A DNA stretch of 64,000 nt from assembly GCF_001625305.1 (NCBI RefSeq), contig NW_017803898.1, forward strand, positions 1,544,003 through 1,608,002, given 5' to 3'. This DNA comes from Branchiostoma belcheri (taxonomy: Eukaryota > Chordata > Leptocardii > Amphioxiformes > Branchiostomatidae). The stretch's first letter is position 1. Each line of letters begins with the position of its first letter. The translations under genes were made by a program, and so were the position numbers. Below the pieces are notes generated by a model that was not told where the DNA came from, made no database searches, and was given only the letters and a program-made list of their open reading frames with translations. Below are positions 17,082 through 28,500 of the stretch, in pieces.

Positions 17082-18638
17082 ATGAAAGTTGTACTTTTAT
17101 TACTATTAGTCTGTTGTATACATTATAGCGCCTGTCGGTGTTTAAATCTAGATTACTGCACTTGCCATGATATTGTTAAGTGTGAGAGTTGGGCTAACCA
17201 TACGTACACGGAAATTCCACATCCTTTACCACAAGACATAAAAATTCTAGAAATATCATCACAAAGTATCGAGAAAATTGCACCAAACGACTTTCCATAC
17301 TACTTGCCATATCTGACAAAACTACGTATAAAGCAATGCGGGCTAATATTTCTGCTACCTAAATGCTTCGAAAACGTGTCGAACATTTTTGAGATGGATT
17401 TGTCAGAGAACAATATTACCAGGCTCGAAAATGAAACATTTTGGGGGCTGGAGAGGCTTAGGCGTCTAAATTTGACTTCTAACAAAATCACGTATATTGA
17501 TGACCAAGCATTTATCGGGCTTACAAAATTATCACACCTGTATCTAAGCAAAAACGAACTCACACGCATTCCCCCAACCGTAGCTTCTCTTAATTATTTT
17601 ATGCTAGAGAGGAACAAAATTAAACTATTTCCAGAGGATGTAGAATTAATAAAACACGTTCAACAACTAAGCCTTAGGCATAACCCAATCAAATGTAACT
17701 GCAACGTGCGGCCATTTCAACGGTTAGCAATTTTTAATTTTTGGGCAATCAACTGTGAGATCAGTAAAGGAAAGAAAGTGGCGATAGAATTTCTAACACG
17801 TTTAAAAACCCTCAACTGCAATGGACAGACAGTCGAAGTGGTTCCGAGGAACATATCTTTAAGTGTAGGCGGTAACACATCTTTTACGTGTAAGACTAAG
17901 TGTAAGAAAAATCTTCGATTTACGTGGACTCAACCGAATGGAAGCATCATTGAACCAGACAATAACCTTTACGACTTAGAAGGAATTCACACCGACGAAA
18001 ATGCCACCTTATTTTCGACAAACCATGGCGAAGCCTGTGTCTCTATGCTACATCTCAAACAAGTCTCTCTCGAAGCAACTGGTACCTATACTTGTAACGC
18101 TGATGCTCCAAAACTCCGTACCACAAAAGCGACTGCTTTATTAACAGTCTTGGTTCCGGAAAACACTACTGTCATCCAGTCTCATAACCCCGAAAACACT
18201 AAAGCAACGAATACAAGCCTACAAGATTTCAACGTGAACAATACGGTTACATTTCAGTCTGTTACCTTCCCAAACATCAACCAAACAGTTGTACTACAAA
18301 ATACTACAGCAGGCATGTCAATTGTACTGCTGCCTTTGCAATCAGACAAACATGTAACGTTAGTGGGCTATCTTCACTATGTAATAATGGTGTTAAGTAT
18401 TTCAGTAGCCGTATCCATGTGTTCAACGGTAGCTTGCTTTGGAACGTATATGTGGTTTAGCAAAGATTTTGGAGGATCTAGGATGCCAATAGTTGAAACA
18501 ATGGTATTACAGATTGGAATATGCTCTTCGAATGTTTTGTTATCGAGTTCGGCGGGTTTGGGGCCAGTGCACCACTATGAAAACGATGACCAAGAAACTC
18601 AAAACGACCACATCTATGAAAATGCCAACGAGATGTAA
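17082..18638 (+). CDS. Single-exon LRR-Ig receptor with two YEN tail motifs
   Basis: Intronless, 518 residues from the first in-frame ATG, which opens a clear signal peptide (MKVVLLLLLVCCIHYSACRC). An LRRNT (CRCLNLDYCTC) is followed by about five LRRs (IFEMDLSENNITRLENETF, LRRLNLTSNKITYIDDQAF) and an LRRCT opening NPIKCNCNVRPF. An Ig-like domain runs from VVPRNISLSVGG to ATGTYTCNADAP, with the Ig Cys pair (SFTC and TYTC). An Asn-rich glycosylated stalk leads to a membrane span (YVIMVLSISVAVSMCSTVAC) and a tail of about 60 residues. The tail ends with HHYEND and HIYENA, Tyr499 and Tyr512. pYxN is the consensus for the Grb2 SH2 domain, so phosphotyrosine signalling is plausible. LRR-Ig architecture is typical of the expanded amphioxus family; no single vertebrate orthologue can be named. 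Confidence 0.9.
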   Translation: MKVVLLLLLVCCIHYSACRCLNLDYCTCHDIVKCESWANHTYTEIPHPLPQDIKILEISSQSIEKIAPNDFPYYLPYLTKLRIKQCGLIFLLPKCFENVSNIFEMDLSENNITRLENETFWGLERLRRLNLTSNKITYIDDQAFIGLTKLSHLYLSKNELTRIPPTVASLNYFMLERNKIKLFPEDVELIKHVQQLSLRHNPIKCNCNVRPFQRLAIFNFWAINCEISKGKKVAIEFLTRLKTLNCNGQTVEVVPRNISLSVGGNTSFTCKTKCKKNLRFTWTQPNGSIIEPDNNLYDLEGIHTDENATLFSTNHGEACVSMLHLKQVSLEATGTYTCNADAPKLRTTKATALLTVLVPENTTVIQSHNPENTKATNTSLQDFNVNNTVTFQSVTFPNINQTVVLQNTTAGMSIVLLPLQSDKHVTLVGYLHYVIMVLSISVAVSMCSTVACFGTYMWFSKDFGGSRMPIVETMVLQIGICSSNVLLSSSAGLGPVHHYENDDQETQNDHIYENANEM

Positions 18639-18815
18639 ACCTTTATTGGTACTCAATGTAGAAAAAATAACAAGATTGGCAATAAAAATATTGAAATGGC
18701 GAAGCTTGTAATTATAAATTTGATATTTAAAACTTTATTGGTACTCAATGTAGAAAACGAACAAGGTTGACAATAAAATTATTGAAATGGCGAAGCTTGC
18801 AAGTTTGATATTTAA
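18637..18815 (+). repeat. Tandem-duplicated 3' UTR with two poly(A) signals
   Basis: CTTTATTGGTACTCAATGTA followed by an AATAAA (18681-18686) and GAAATGGCGAAGCTTG is repeated about 92 bases later with the second AATAAA at 18772-18777. The first copy starts at the stop codon of the LRR-Ig gene, so both signals probably serve it. Confidence 0.8.
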
Positions 18816-18852
18816 TGTTATTTATCTGTCATGTAGTATATGATTGTGGTTG

Positions 18853-18872
18853 NNNNNNNNNNNNNNNNNNNN
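18853..18872. other. Assembly gap (20 N)
   Basis: Twenty N, followed by a (CT)n/(GT)n tract to about 18938. The tract is probably why assembly failed here. Confidence 0.99.
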
Positions 18873-18925
<53 letters not shown>

Positions 18926-18938
18926 TTGTGTGTGTGTG

Positions 18939-20837
18939 TTAAGATTCTCTGTTATTTCTCTGTCGGCCGGATGTCCCTGACATAAAAAAAAATCATTTCT
19001 GATGTACTGTGGCTCTTGCTAAGTCTGTAGCACATGTACAGGCCGGTTACCTTTGAGTCTGGAAATTAAATTCTAAAATGTAATATAAAAGGACCTCCAT
19101 TTTTATAAAAACAATTATGTCGAAATTGAGTTCTGTTACAGTACGCATACATGTGCCTTTTTAATATACCACTCCCTACACCCACACATGACACGTGTAA
19201 GTAATTATTTAATATCGTCTGTGGAACTTCCAAAAGCAGCAGCAGAATTGCTTGGAGCGGAGAGAAAAAAAAGTGAATTTAGGTCATTCACGCGAGTGAC
19301 CAATAGCCTGGGGCCTGTGGTACCATTGTATTTGTATACTGGGGCTCCTAAAGAAATATTTCCTAGGAAGCGAGTATGGGAGGCACCCAGGCTAAGGGAA
19401 GAATGGTCGAGCAACCCTTATTTTTTATATTTTGTTTTAGTAAATAGAAATGCTGTCCTTCTCTCTCTCCCTCTCTTTCTTAGGTCGAATTTAATACTTT
19501 AGACGAAGCATAACAACCTGGCTTCGGTTGGGGAGATAAAAGAGTATGTAAGGAGAGGGATGGGCTCCACCTTTCATTGGCCAGAGAAGTATCCATTAGC
19601 CACCGAATGGACACTCCTCTAGCCAATGGATACTACCTTGCCACCGTATGATCTGCTTTGAGGTTACACTGGACCTATACATTCTAAAAGGCTATGGGCT
19701 TTTTTTATCGTAAAGAAATGGCCATGGCCTATAGAGTCACCGGTAGCACGTTGCCACCAGTACATAGTACCAAGTAATAGAGACTTGGTGTCCGTCCATA
19801 TGCATGTAGTATGTAACGTGTGCCTCGACATGTGATGGCTAAACACGTTTTCTTGCACTGAGTATTTTCAGATGTTGCAAAAATGTATGTTTCAAAGAAA
19901 GGGGGACATTGGTCTTATAGGTATATTAAAAATATTGAACTAATTTAAAACGATGAAAGTGCTCAAAAAATCTTATATTTATTTAAACGCACACAACAAA
20001 AGTTCTCATTTGATACAAAATATCACATGATACTTAAACATGGCACAAAATATGAGTACACATATAATATACAAAATGTATACAGAAATGACTTGCTTTC
20101 CACAAATGCTATTCACAGCGTACATACAAATACCAAAAATAAACAATACCAATAATTTTCTCATAATCTCATATTCAATTTTCTCATAAACTAAACAAAA
20201 TTCCTTGTTTTCTTTGTTACAATCCTAAGAATATCCTTTTTACGTGAGACAACAGATTTTTCTTGCAATGTACGATTACTATATACTAGTAGGTACACTA
20301 GCTGCGGTCCCCTTTAGCATCGCAAGAGGGCGTCCTTGTATCGCTACCAGATTTAGTCATGGTATATTTAGCTTCAGGATGGCTTTTTCCCCAAGAGTAC
20401 AAAACAGGCACCGTATAATCTCCCACACTATCTAGGCAATACAAAATAATAAAAAAAGTATGTAACTAACCTTCGGGTTACTACTAAGGGGAACTACTAA
20501 GATAATCATTGAAAACTGCTGTTGAAATAGCTAGACTACATGTACGTATATTTCAGTTTTTGTTTGTGTTAGTTAATTCTTAACTCGCCAATCTTCACTG
20601 AGCAGAAACTTTGGGGGCGGAGGGCGTTATAGACTTCTTGGCACTTCTGACCAATCTTTATTGATGCCTAGGTCTGCTGAAGAGAACAGTTCGGCATGCT
20701 ATCTCTCTATTTGCCCGATTTCTACTCTTTCCAGGCACCTCCCGAAGCCTGGAAGAGGCTATGCTCTATCAACCTCATGACATTGTAGTAAAATACCCAC
20801 ATACAAAATACACATAAATATGTATATATAGAGAAAG
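18939..20837. other. Spacer between the LRR-Ig and CARD-Death genes
   Basis: Holds a diverged relative of the 5373 hairpin at 19306-19396 and a decayed relative of the second MITE family near 19550-19660 (CCAATGGATACTACC, CCACCGTATGATCTGCTT). The AT-rich stretch 19900-20240 contains several TTTATT motifs that could be minus-strand poly(A) signals. A foldback-family fragment is at 20690-20765. No gene recognised. Confidence 0.6.
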
Positions 20838-22465
20838 TCAGTTAACATCCACAGACAAAGCCACTCCTGAGTCCGGCGTCTGGACTTGTCTTTTCTCAAA
20901 ACCTTTCCTAAAGCCCGAAGCCCCGCCTTTTACAGGGTGCAGCGTCCGGGACCGAGTGGGACCGAAGTAGACTTCGGGTTCTGCCGACGCCGACCGAGTG
21001 GAGCCGAGGTGGACGCCGGTGTCTGCCGAAGCTGTCCGACTCTGATGACCCGAACTGTTCTCACTCCGAACGCCACTTCTTCTGCCATTAGAACGTCCGT
21101 CTGTGATCTCACTCTTGTCCAAACTCACGTCTTCTTCTGCAATAGAAAAATTATCATTAAAAACTGTAATATATATAACTAGAAAGGTAACATTTGCAAA
21201 GCAAATGCATAATGTTTACCTTCCCACATGGTCTGCTCTGTTAATTCTGACTCAAGCCCAGAGCCATGGTATCAACCAATCAGAGCACGGTTTACATATT
21301 TGCATATCAATAATTTTGTGTCCGCCATTTTGAAAAATGTTCGAAAACTTTTCGTCTTAGAACTTTTACCTGTCATGATACTGTCTGCAACCTCTTATGA
21401 ACTTTATTTATGTCCACCATAATTTTTAATTAATGGAACGGGTTTTGAAGTTGTTATTATAAACCTCCTTGATTTAACCTTGAACTTTATTTCGAACTTT
21501 GAACTTTCACCTGTCATGACGCTGTCTGCGACCTCTGACCCGGGCACCTTGGTGTGGACGGTGGTTTTGACCACAGGGATGTCGGCAGCGGTCAGTTCTG
21601 ACGTCTCAGACTCGCCCTCCTGTGGCATGGTCACTCTCAGGGCCTCTACACCGTCTACGGGAGGAACAGTTTAACTATTTTAGCAGGTACGGATTCAGGA
21701 GTCATATAGAAAGGTAGCATTTGCAAAGCATATACGTAATATAACGTTATAACGTTACATGTACTACATAATATTTGCCTTCACATGGTCTAGCCTAACA
21801 AACTAACTTAACGTTACATGTACTCTGTTTATTCTTCTCAAACATCATATAGAGATATATCTCTCTTGAGATATCTCTATATACTGTCCTTGCTTAAACA
21901 ACTTCATGTGTCCATAATATATATACAAGCGATCGCTCTCTTTGTTTACATGATATAACGCTTACATGCGAATTACTTTTTAGTATTTGAAGCTATATGC
22001 AAACTATCAACCAACCGTCACCCGCTTTTTGCCTACCGTGACGTCAATGCGATCGCCCCTTGAACTCTACTGCAACTTGCTACATAATATAATTCCAAGT
22101 TATGCGTGAATTTTCAATGTGATTGTCTAATGCTAATCACCATTGAACAATAACGGGGAGGGGGATTTTGACTTTATAGACTTTTTGATGGTACTTCTAA
22201 CCAAGAAGTCTCTTTTAATCCTTCTTGTTACCAAGGAGATTTAAGAACCTGATACTAGTATTTAACCTTAACTACTATAACCTCCTTGTTCTGACCAATG
22301 TCTGACTTACTTGCGACGTATCCCAGGTTGAGTCTGTAGAGTGAGTTGACCAGCTCGTCCAGTAGCCGCTCGGCGTCCGTGCGACAGTCCATCCACCGGA
22401 TCAGGCAGTGTACAAGCCGGTGGGAGCCCAGTCTGGGGGAATAACAGATAAGAAAGGTAAGCAAA

Positions 22466-22514
<49 letters not shown>

Positions 22515-25500
22515 CCTCGAAAGTCTAGGGAAACAACAGATACGTAGAAAGGTGACATTTGCTAGGTGACAAATGCTTAATGCGTACCTTCAGTTGGCCT
22601 GGCGCTCTACTGCTCTGTTCATTTCTACTATTTATTACCATAAACTACATTTGCAAAGCGAATGCGTGATGTTTACCTTTACATGGTCCAGCCTAACAAT
22701 TGCTGTTTGTTCAGAAACACATTCATGTACTTTTTTGTATATGGTGAACAGCCCCTGCCACTTGCTACATAATGTAATCCAACACCACAGGATGGTAACT
22801 GGAACTGTAGCAGACTATAGTTCCAGTTACCATGGTGACAGCCTTCTGGTCCAGGTCATTGACCTTACGTGTTCGAAAAAGAATGTTTTTATTTTGCGAT
22901 GGTAAACATAGTTAGTTGTTATCCTTATTTCAAGTCCAATATACCGCCGCTAAACGTGGTCTCGTGGTGCTGGTTTACGCTTGGTTCAGAGTCAACTGTC
23001 TCTCTAGGTATTTAATCAATTGAGTAAGCGTTTTTCCTTCCATGGATACATTGTAGCTTGGATACTCCGACGGTTTATGTCAGCAGGGGATGTAGCTCAG
23101 ATGGTAGAGCGCTCGCTTAGCATGCGAGAGGTACGGGGATCGATACCCCGCATCTCCAAAATATTATTTTTACATTTCACAGTTTTTTATTTATCAATTT
23201 TTAGGAAGGTTGAATTTTTAAGGCTTCTACTCAGTATTTTTTACTGACCTGTTTTCCCGTTTACACGACTCGATGACGCGTACGGGCACGCCCAAGTCTC
23301 GCGGCAGCGCGGCCCAACCCAGAGGTCTCGCGAGAGCCACGTGATAGGACACGATCTTGAAGATGTCTATGAGATCTGTAGTTCAGGAAAATAAAGTTAA
23401 AACTTATCAAGATAAAGTTGATACATAATCTTACGGGAAAATCATGTTAAAATGTATGTCGATGAAGGTTATACATCCTGGTAATGACAGAGATACACAA
23501 GAAAACAATTACTTAAGCAACTGGATTTCAAAATCTATCCAGTTGCTTGAGTAACTGTTTACGAGTAAAGATCCAGATCGAAGTCTTTGTCAACAGAGAC
23601 TCTGATCAGGATTATGTTAATGTGTTAGGATGATTTCCCATTTACAAATTCTAAGTTTCAAGTTCAACTACTAATATGTATCTAAATTTAAAGTGACACG
23701 AAATAAAGTTGAAAAGTTCCGTGTTGTATGCAAATATTTCAAAATCTCAGATCGGAATCTGTGCTGGTAGAATCACCAATTCTACCGGATCATAGTCTCT
23801 ACCCTGACATACATTAGCTTTAAAATTTCAATGAACCTGAGTGTATCTTTTAATGTTTTAGTAATATATTCCGTTCGCAATTGTAAACTCTGTACGACAA
23901 ACCAATTCAGGATACTTATAAGGGAGCCCTGCGATTTTGTACCGTTGGAAGGGACGAATAAAACTAGTAAATAAAATGCCGCTTTACCTGACATGTTTTC
24001 CCCTATCGTACCCTCCAGTAGCTCTGCCAGATACCCCTGGTGAGCCCCGCAGCGCGACCTGAGCCCGTCACAGAACGCCTTGAAGGCGCGGTCTCCCTTC
24101 AGCTTCAGGATGTGGAGAAACGCTGCATTCACTGCAAACTCTGAGCTCTGAAAAACATTAATGGATTTAACATTAGATGTAGCCTCTCTTTGTAAGTCAG
24201 TCTCAAAAGCCTATGTATTAAACTGTGCATAAACAGGGTGATAGTGCGTTCAGGGCGAAACATGCAGAGAAAAGTCGTTAAATAAGGTCAATTTCAATGA
24301 GCTACGTGTACAGTAGGGGCATCATCACGAGATCGCTTTAAACAATGTTTAGAGGTAGATGTTCAAAGGCTGGGTGTAAGAAGTCGTTCGGTGTAATGTA
24401 GCCACAGAACAGCCACAAAACGCCTTGAAGGCGCGGTCCCCTTTCAACTTTAGGATGTGGAGAAACGCTGCTTTCACTGCGAACTCTGAACTCTGTAAAC
24501 ATGCGGGAAAAGAGTCGTTACATTTAAATACAAAATACATTAAGTCAATAACGGGTTTTATCTCATAGTTATACGTTGCTTTAAACATAAGAAAGTCATT
24601 TGGGACTAAGAACATTTTTACTACATTTTGTACAACCCATAGTAAGACTTAAGTGTTTCAAACGCATAACAATGAAACTACGTGTGTGCCAAAGTTTGTG
24701 CTTTTGAACAATACTACCCTAGAGAATCCGCACCAGAGGCGTAGCCAAAAATTCTTAGTTTAAAGCTTTATCACTTTGGACTATAATAAGATAGCCCCAC
24801 AGGGATGATATCATAAGACAAGATAATCCCATCCGTCGTCGCTTCAGTCAGTACCATTGACAGGAGGCACACTGATACACAAAGGGAACATTTTCCTCCA
24901 TATCCCTACTGTATTACACCGCCACCTACCCACTAAGTAGTCTGTCTCACTCATCATTATTTGATACATTCAATAATGGCACGGCTTGTTTGATCTTAAA
25001 TCCAAATCACACAAAACGTAATCCTTTAAGCTATTCAAGCTATTGGCTTTAGATAGAGCGTAACGAAGCAAAGAATAGCTTAGGAAAATACACCTTGAAA
25101 TGATACTACCACAGGGAGGTAATTTAGTTAATGTATCTTTCAGACAGGTGTGTTTGGATGCCCTCATTTTATTTAGGACACAATCATCTTTTTAAATCTC
25201 AAACCGGTTAAGCCATGCGAACGGAAAAAAATGCAACATTCGTGTAGCAAATATGTAGCTTACACGCAAGGACGGGTGTAAGATTTGTGCTACATTTGTA
25301 TCTTCTTTTACAGCGAAGTTGACAAAATACTCCGATAGATACAATGTATCAACTTGAAGTTTCGTGGCATATCGCTTGCCACGCTAGATCAGTGGGTCTT
25401 TTGTTAAACCGTAGCTTCAGGTTTTCAACAAAGGCATATCTAACCTCAAGATCTGAGTTGCCCTAATTTAGTCCTTAAGTATAAACAAAGTGTTGAAAGA

Positions 25501-28500
25501 GACCATTGAGGGAACATCATGATAACCTGTATTGGATACACACAGTGTCTAGTTTTGAACGCATCTGTCGCTTGTCTGGTGTCACATGTTGGGTCACGAT
25601 GTCTTTCCCAGTCTTAGCAACAAACATACAAATATTTAGGGTAAATAAAAGCAGTTTATTTCCAAATACAAGCTGGGAAAATTGAATTCTCATTGGGTTA
25701 TGTTGATTTGTTGTTTACTTCGCCAAGGGGCTGGCCAAATTCGTATTGTAGTATGCATCGCAAATTGAAGCCATTCTTATGCTACTCATCATCTGTAGAA
25801 AAGACTGACTTAGATCATTGTCAGCAGTTAATTGGTTGTACCGCAGCCTGCTTAAAAATTCTACGACATGGTAGGACAACTTTACTCTCCAAGCAGAGGT
25901 TTGGTTTATTTTTGGCGTATTTTTAGGCTTATTTATCGGGGTTTCTTTTTTGCACTGGAATCTCTTTTCATTGGGTGAAAAAAATTCCAGTGCAAAAAAG
26001 AAACCCCGATAAATAAGCCTAAAAATACGCCAAAAATAACCCTAAACCTCTACTTGGAGAGTAGCACAACTTACGAAAATGACCGAATATGACCGCACTG
26101 TAAGCGTAAAGGGTGTTGAACCGTACGTTGTTTACTGTTCAATCAATTGTGTAGCGGTTTTATTGTGATTGTATCATTCTTACCAAACACATAAAGGTAA
26201 ATCCGCCGGGTTCAGAACAGGTCGTGGGACAGAGAAAAGAGATTTTGTTTTGTTTACATTCGTGCACCAAGGGTTGGTTAAACCAACAAACGCTACGGTT
26301 GCGTCAACCGAAGGGACAACGACATATACACTGCCAAAACATATCAGCCTATGCAAAATAAGTTTGTTTTATTTTTTCATGCGTTTTAGAAGAACGTATT
26401 TTGTAACATCCATCGGTTGATGCATTCTAAACAATTTTAATATGGATGCATCTAAATTTCTGCTAGGAGTGATTCTGGCTTTTGTGCCATATCTGTTGTT
26501 GTAAGTTTCACGATTTGATGTACATAAACCAAATTGACAAATCACAGTCAAAGCGGCAGCTTATTCTTCAACACAGCACTTAAGCTACCCGATTGGGCAT
26601 CGGTTTGAAATTGCTTGTAGCATAAGATGCAAATTCTAAGTCGCCTTTCTATGTAGCAAGATGGCTTCGTCTTGGATTTTACCTCCCAATAAAGATTTTG
26701 ATATTGGCGATTTTAACTTAATTTTCTATGTAGTATGAGATCTTTCCTCCCATTAAAGACATTTCTAACTCACCTTTCTATGTAGTATGACTGCTTCGTC
26801 CTGGAAGTTGAGGACTTTCCTGCCGATAAGGAAACTGAAGAGTCTGGAGGGTTTGAGTGTGTTGAGTTCCCTCACTAGCGTACTGTGGTGACGCAGGAGG
26901 ATGGCCTGATGCTCTACACTCATCGGGTCTGCAAAAAATAAAGCAAAAGACAGAAATATTTATTGACAAATAGAAATACAACGACTTTCGTAAAATCTAA
27001 AATGCTCCCATAGTCCCATCTCTGTTGTAGCTCTACACTCATGGGGTCTGCAGGGAATAATACGGAAATAGTTATGAATGTCCAGGTGGAATGTCGGGTC
27101 GTGTAGCGTAACCAAGAGGTCCCGGGTTCGAATCCTGTCATGCCATCGATATTGTAGCGTCGAAACGGTACCAAGTACATCCGGGCGCGAATTGTACTTT
27201 CTAACTGAGCCGCGAAACAGGGCAAGTATTTGATGGCAATTAGCATGAGCTAATCACTATTATCGGCTTGTAATGGCTAAGTAATGGTCCGTGCAGGATA
27301 AACTTAAGATAAAACTGTTTACATTTCTTGACAGTTAAAAATTTTCAAGGCCGTGTTAGTAAGCATGGTGTTGCTCGAACCCTGGCCAGGTCATACCAAA
27401 GACTTAAAACTTTAAAAGTTCTGCAGTGCGTCTTTTAGCTTTACGCATAGGAAAGTTTAGAAAAATATCGTGTACCTTTGACGCTGCAAAAATCCAAAGC
27501 CCAATTGTCAATTCCCGTAAAATGTGGACAAAACTACCATAACGTAACAAAGCACCCTTTTTGAATGTACAAATGATTATCAAACACAATATTGGAACAT
27601 TTTTTCAGGTCTAAAGTGAATTAGTTTAAAAAAAAATCTGGGTACTTAGTATCTACACAGAGACCCAAACTCACCGTCCATTCCTTCTGCAGTTCGAATT
27701 CTCACTAAGATAGCGTCTAACGGATGAACACCGGTACATCTATACCCCATTCCCCGACACACTTCACGTGTATCCAAAACATCGTACTCGTGCCTTATAT
27801 CAGGGGAGATAACCAATACAGTGTTCAAATAGGAAAACACATTAAAAACATTTCAATCTTAGAAACTGCATGTTACAGAATAGTTAAACCTTTATTGTTA
27901 CCACTGATATATAGTCTGTACGTAATTTGCCGCATACATATAGGATGAAGTTATCCATAGTTACTTAAGACATTTACCAAGTATTCCTTAACGGAGTTCA
28001 AAGAACATACTTCAATGTATTCAAAACATCTTACTCGTGTCTTATATCTAATTCCTTGAGACATCTACCGTCTTAAAGTAGTTCAAAGAACATCAAAGAT
28101 TGAGCGATGTTTGTTTTTCCCAGATGGGGATTCCTGACTAGACCCCCTGCTAAGGAAAAGGCGCGGAGTGAAATACTTGAAGACCTCAGCTGGTTTTTTA
28201 AAAGTTCGCTTAGGTGTATCATGTGGTATGGTGTTCTTGTGGTCAGTGTAGGTTGGATGTGGAATCTTAAGATTCTTGGTTTCAATCCCAAGCATACTTG
28301 AATGTCTGGCCCGTGAATAGTTAATCAGGTTTGTAAGACACTGAGTTAAGAGACTCTTTTTACACAACCAAGTCTTTTATTCAGCCGACGTTTCGGTGAC
28401 CGTCTGTCACCTTCCTCAGGGCAATTCTGACTGGTTCACATTAAATGTTTTGCCCTTGTATGAATTGCACTGATACCTATTTTACACTTTACAGCTTACT

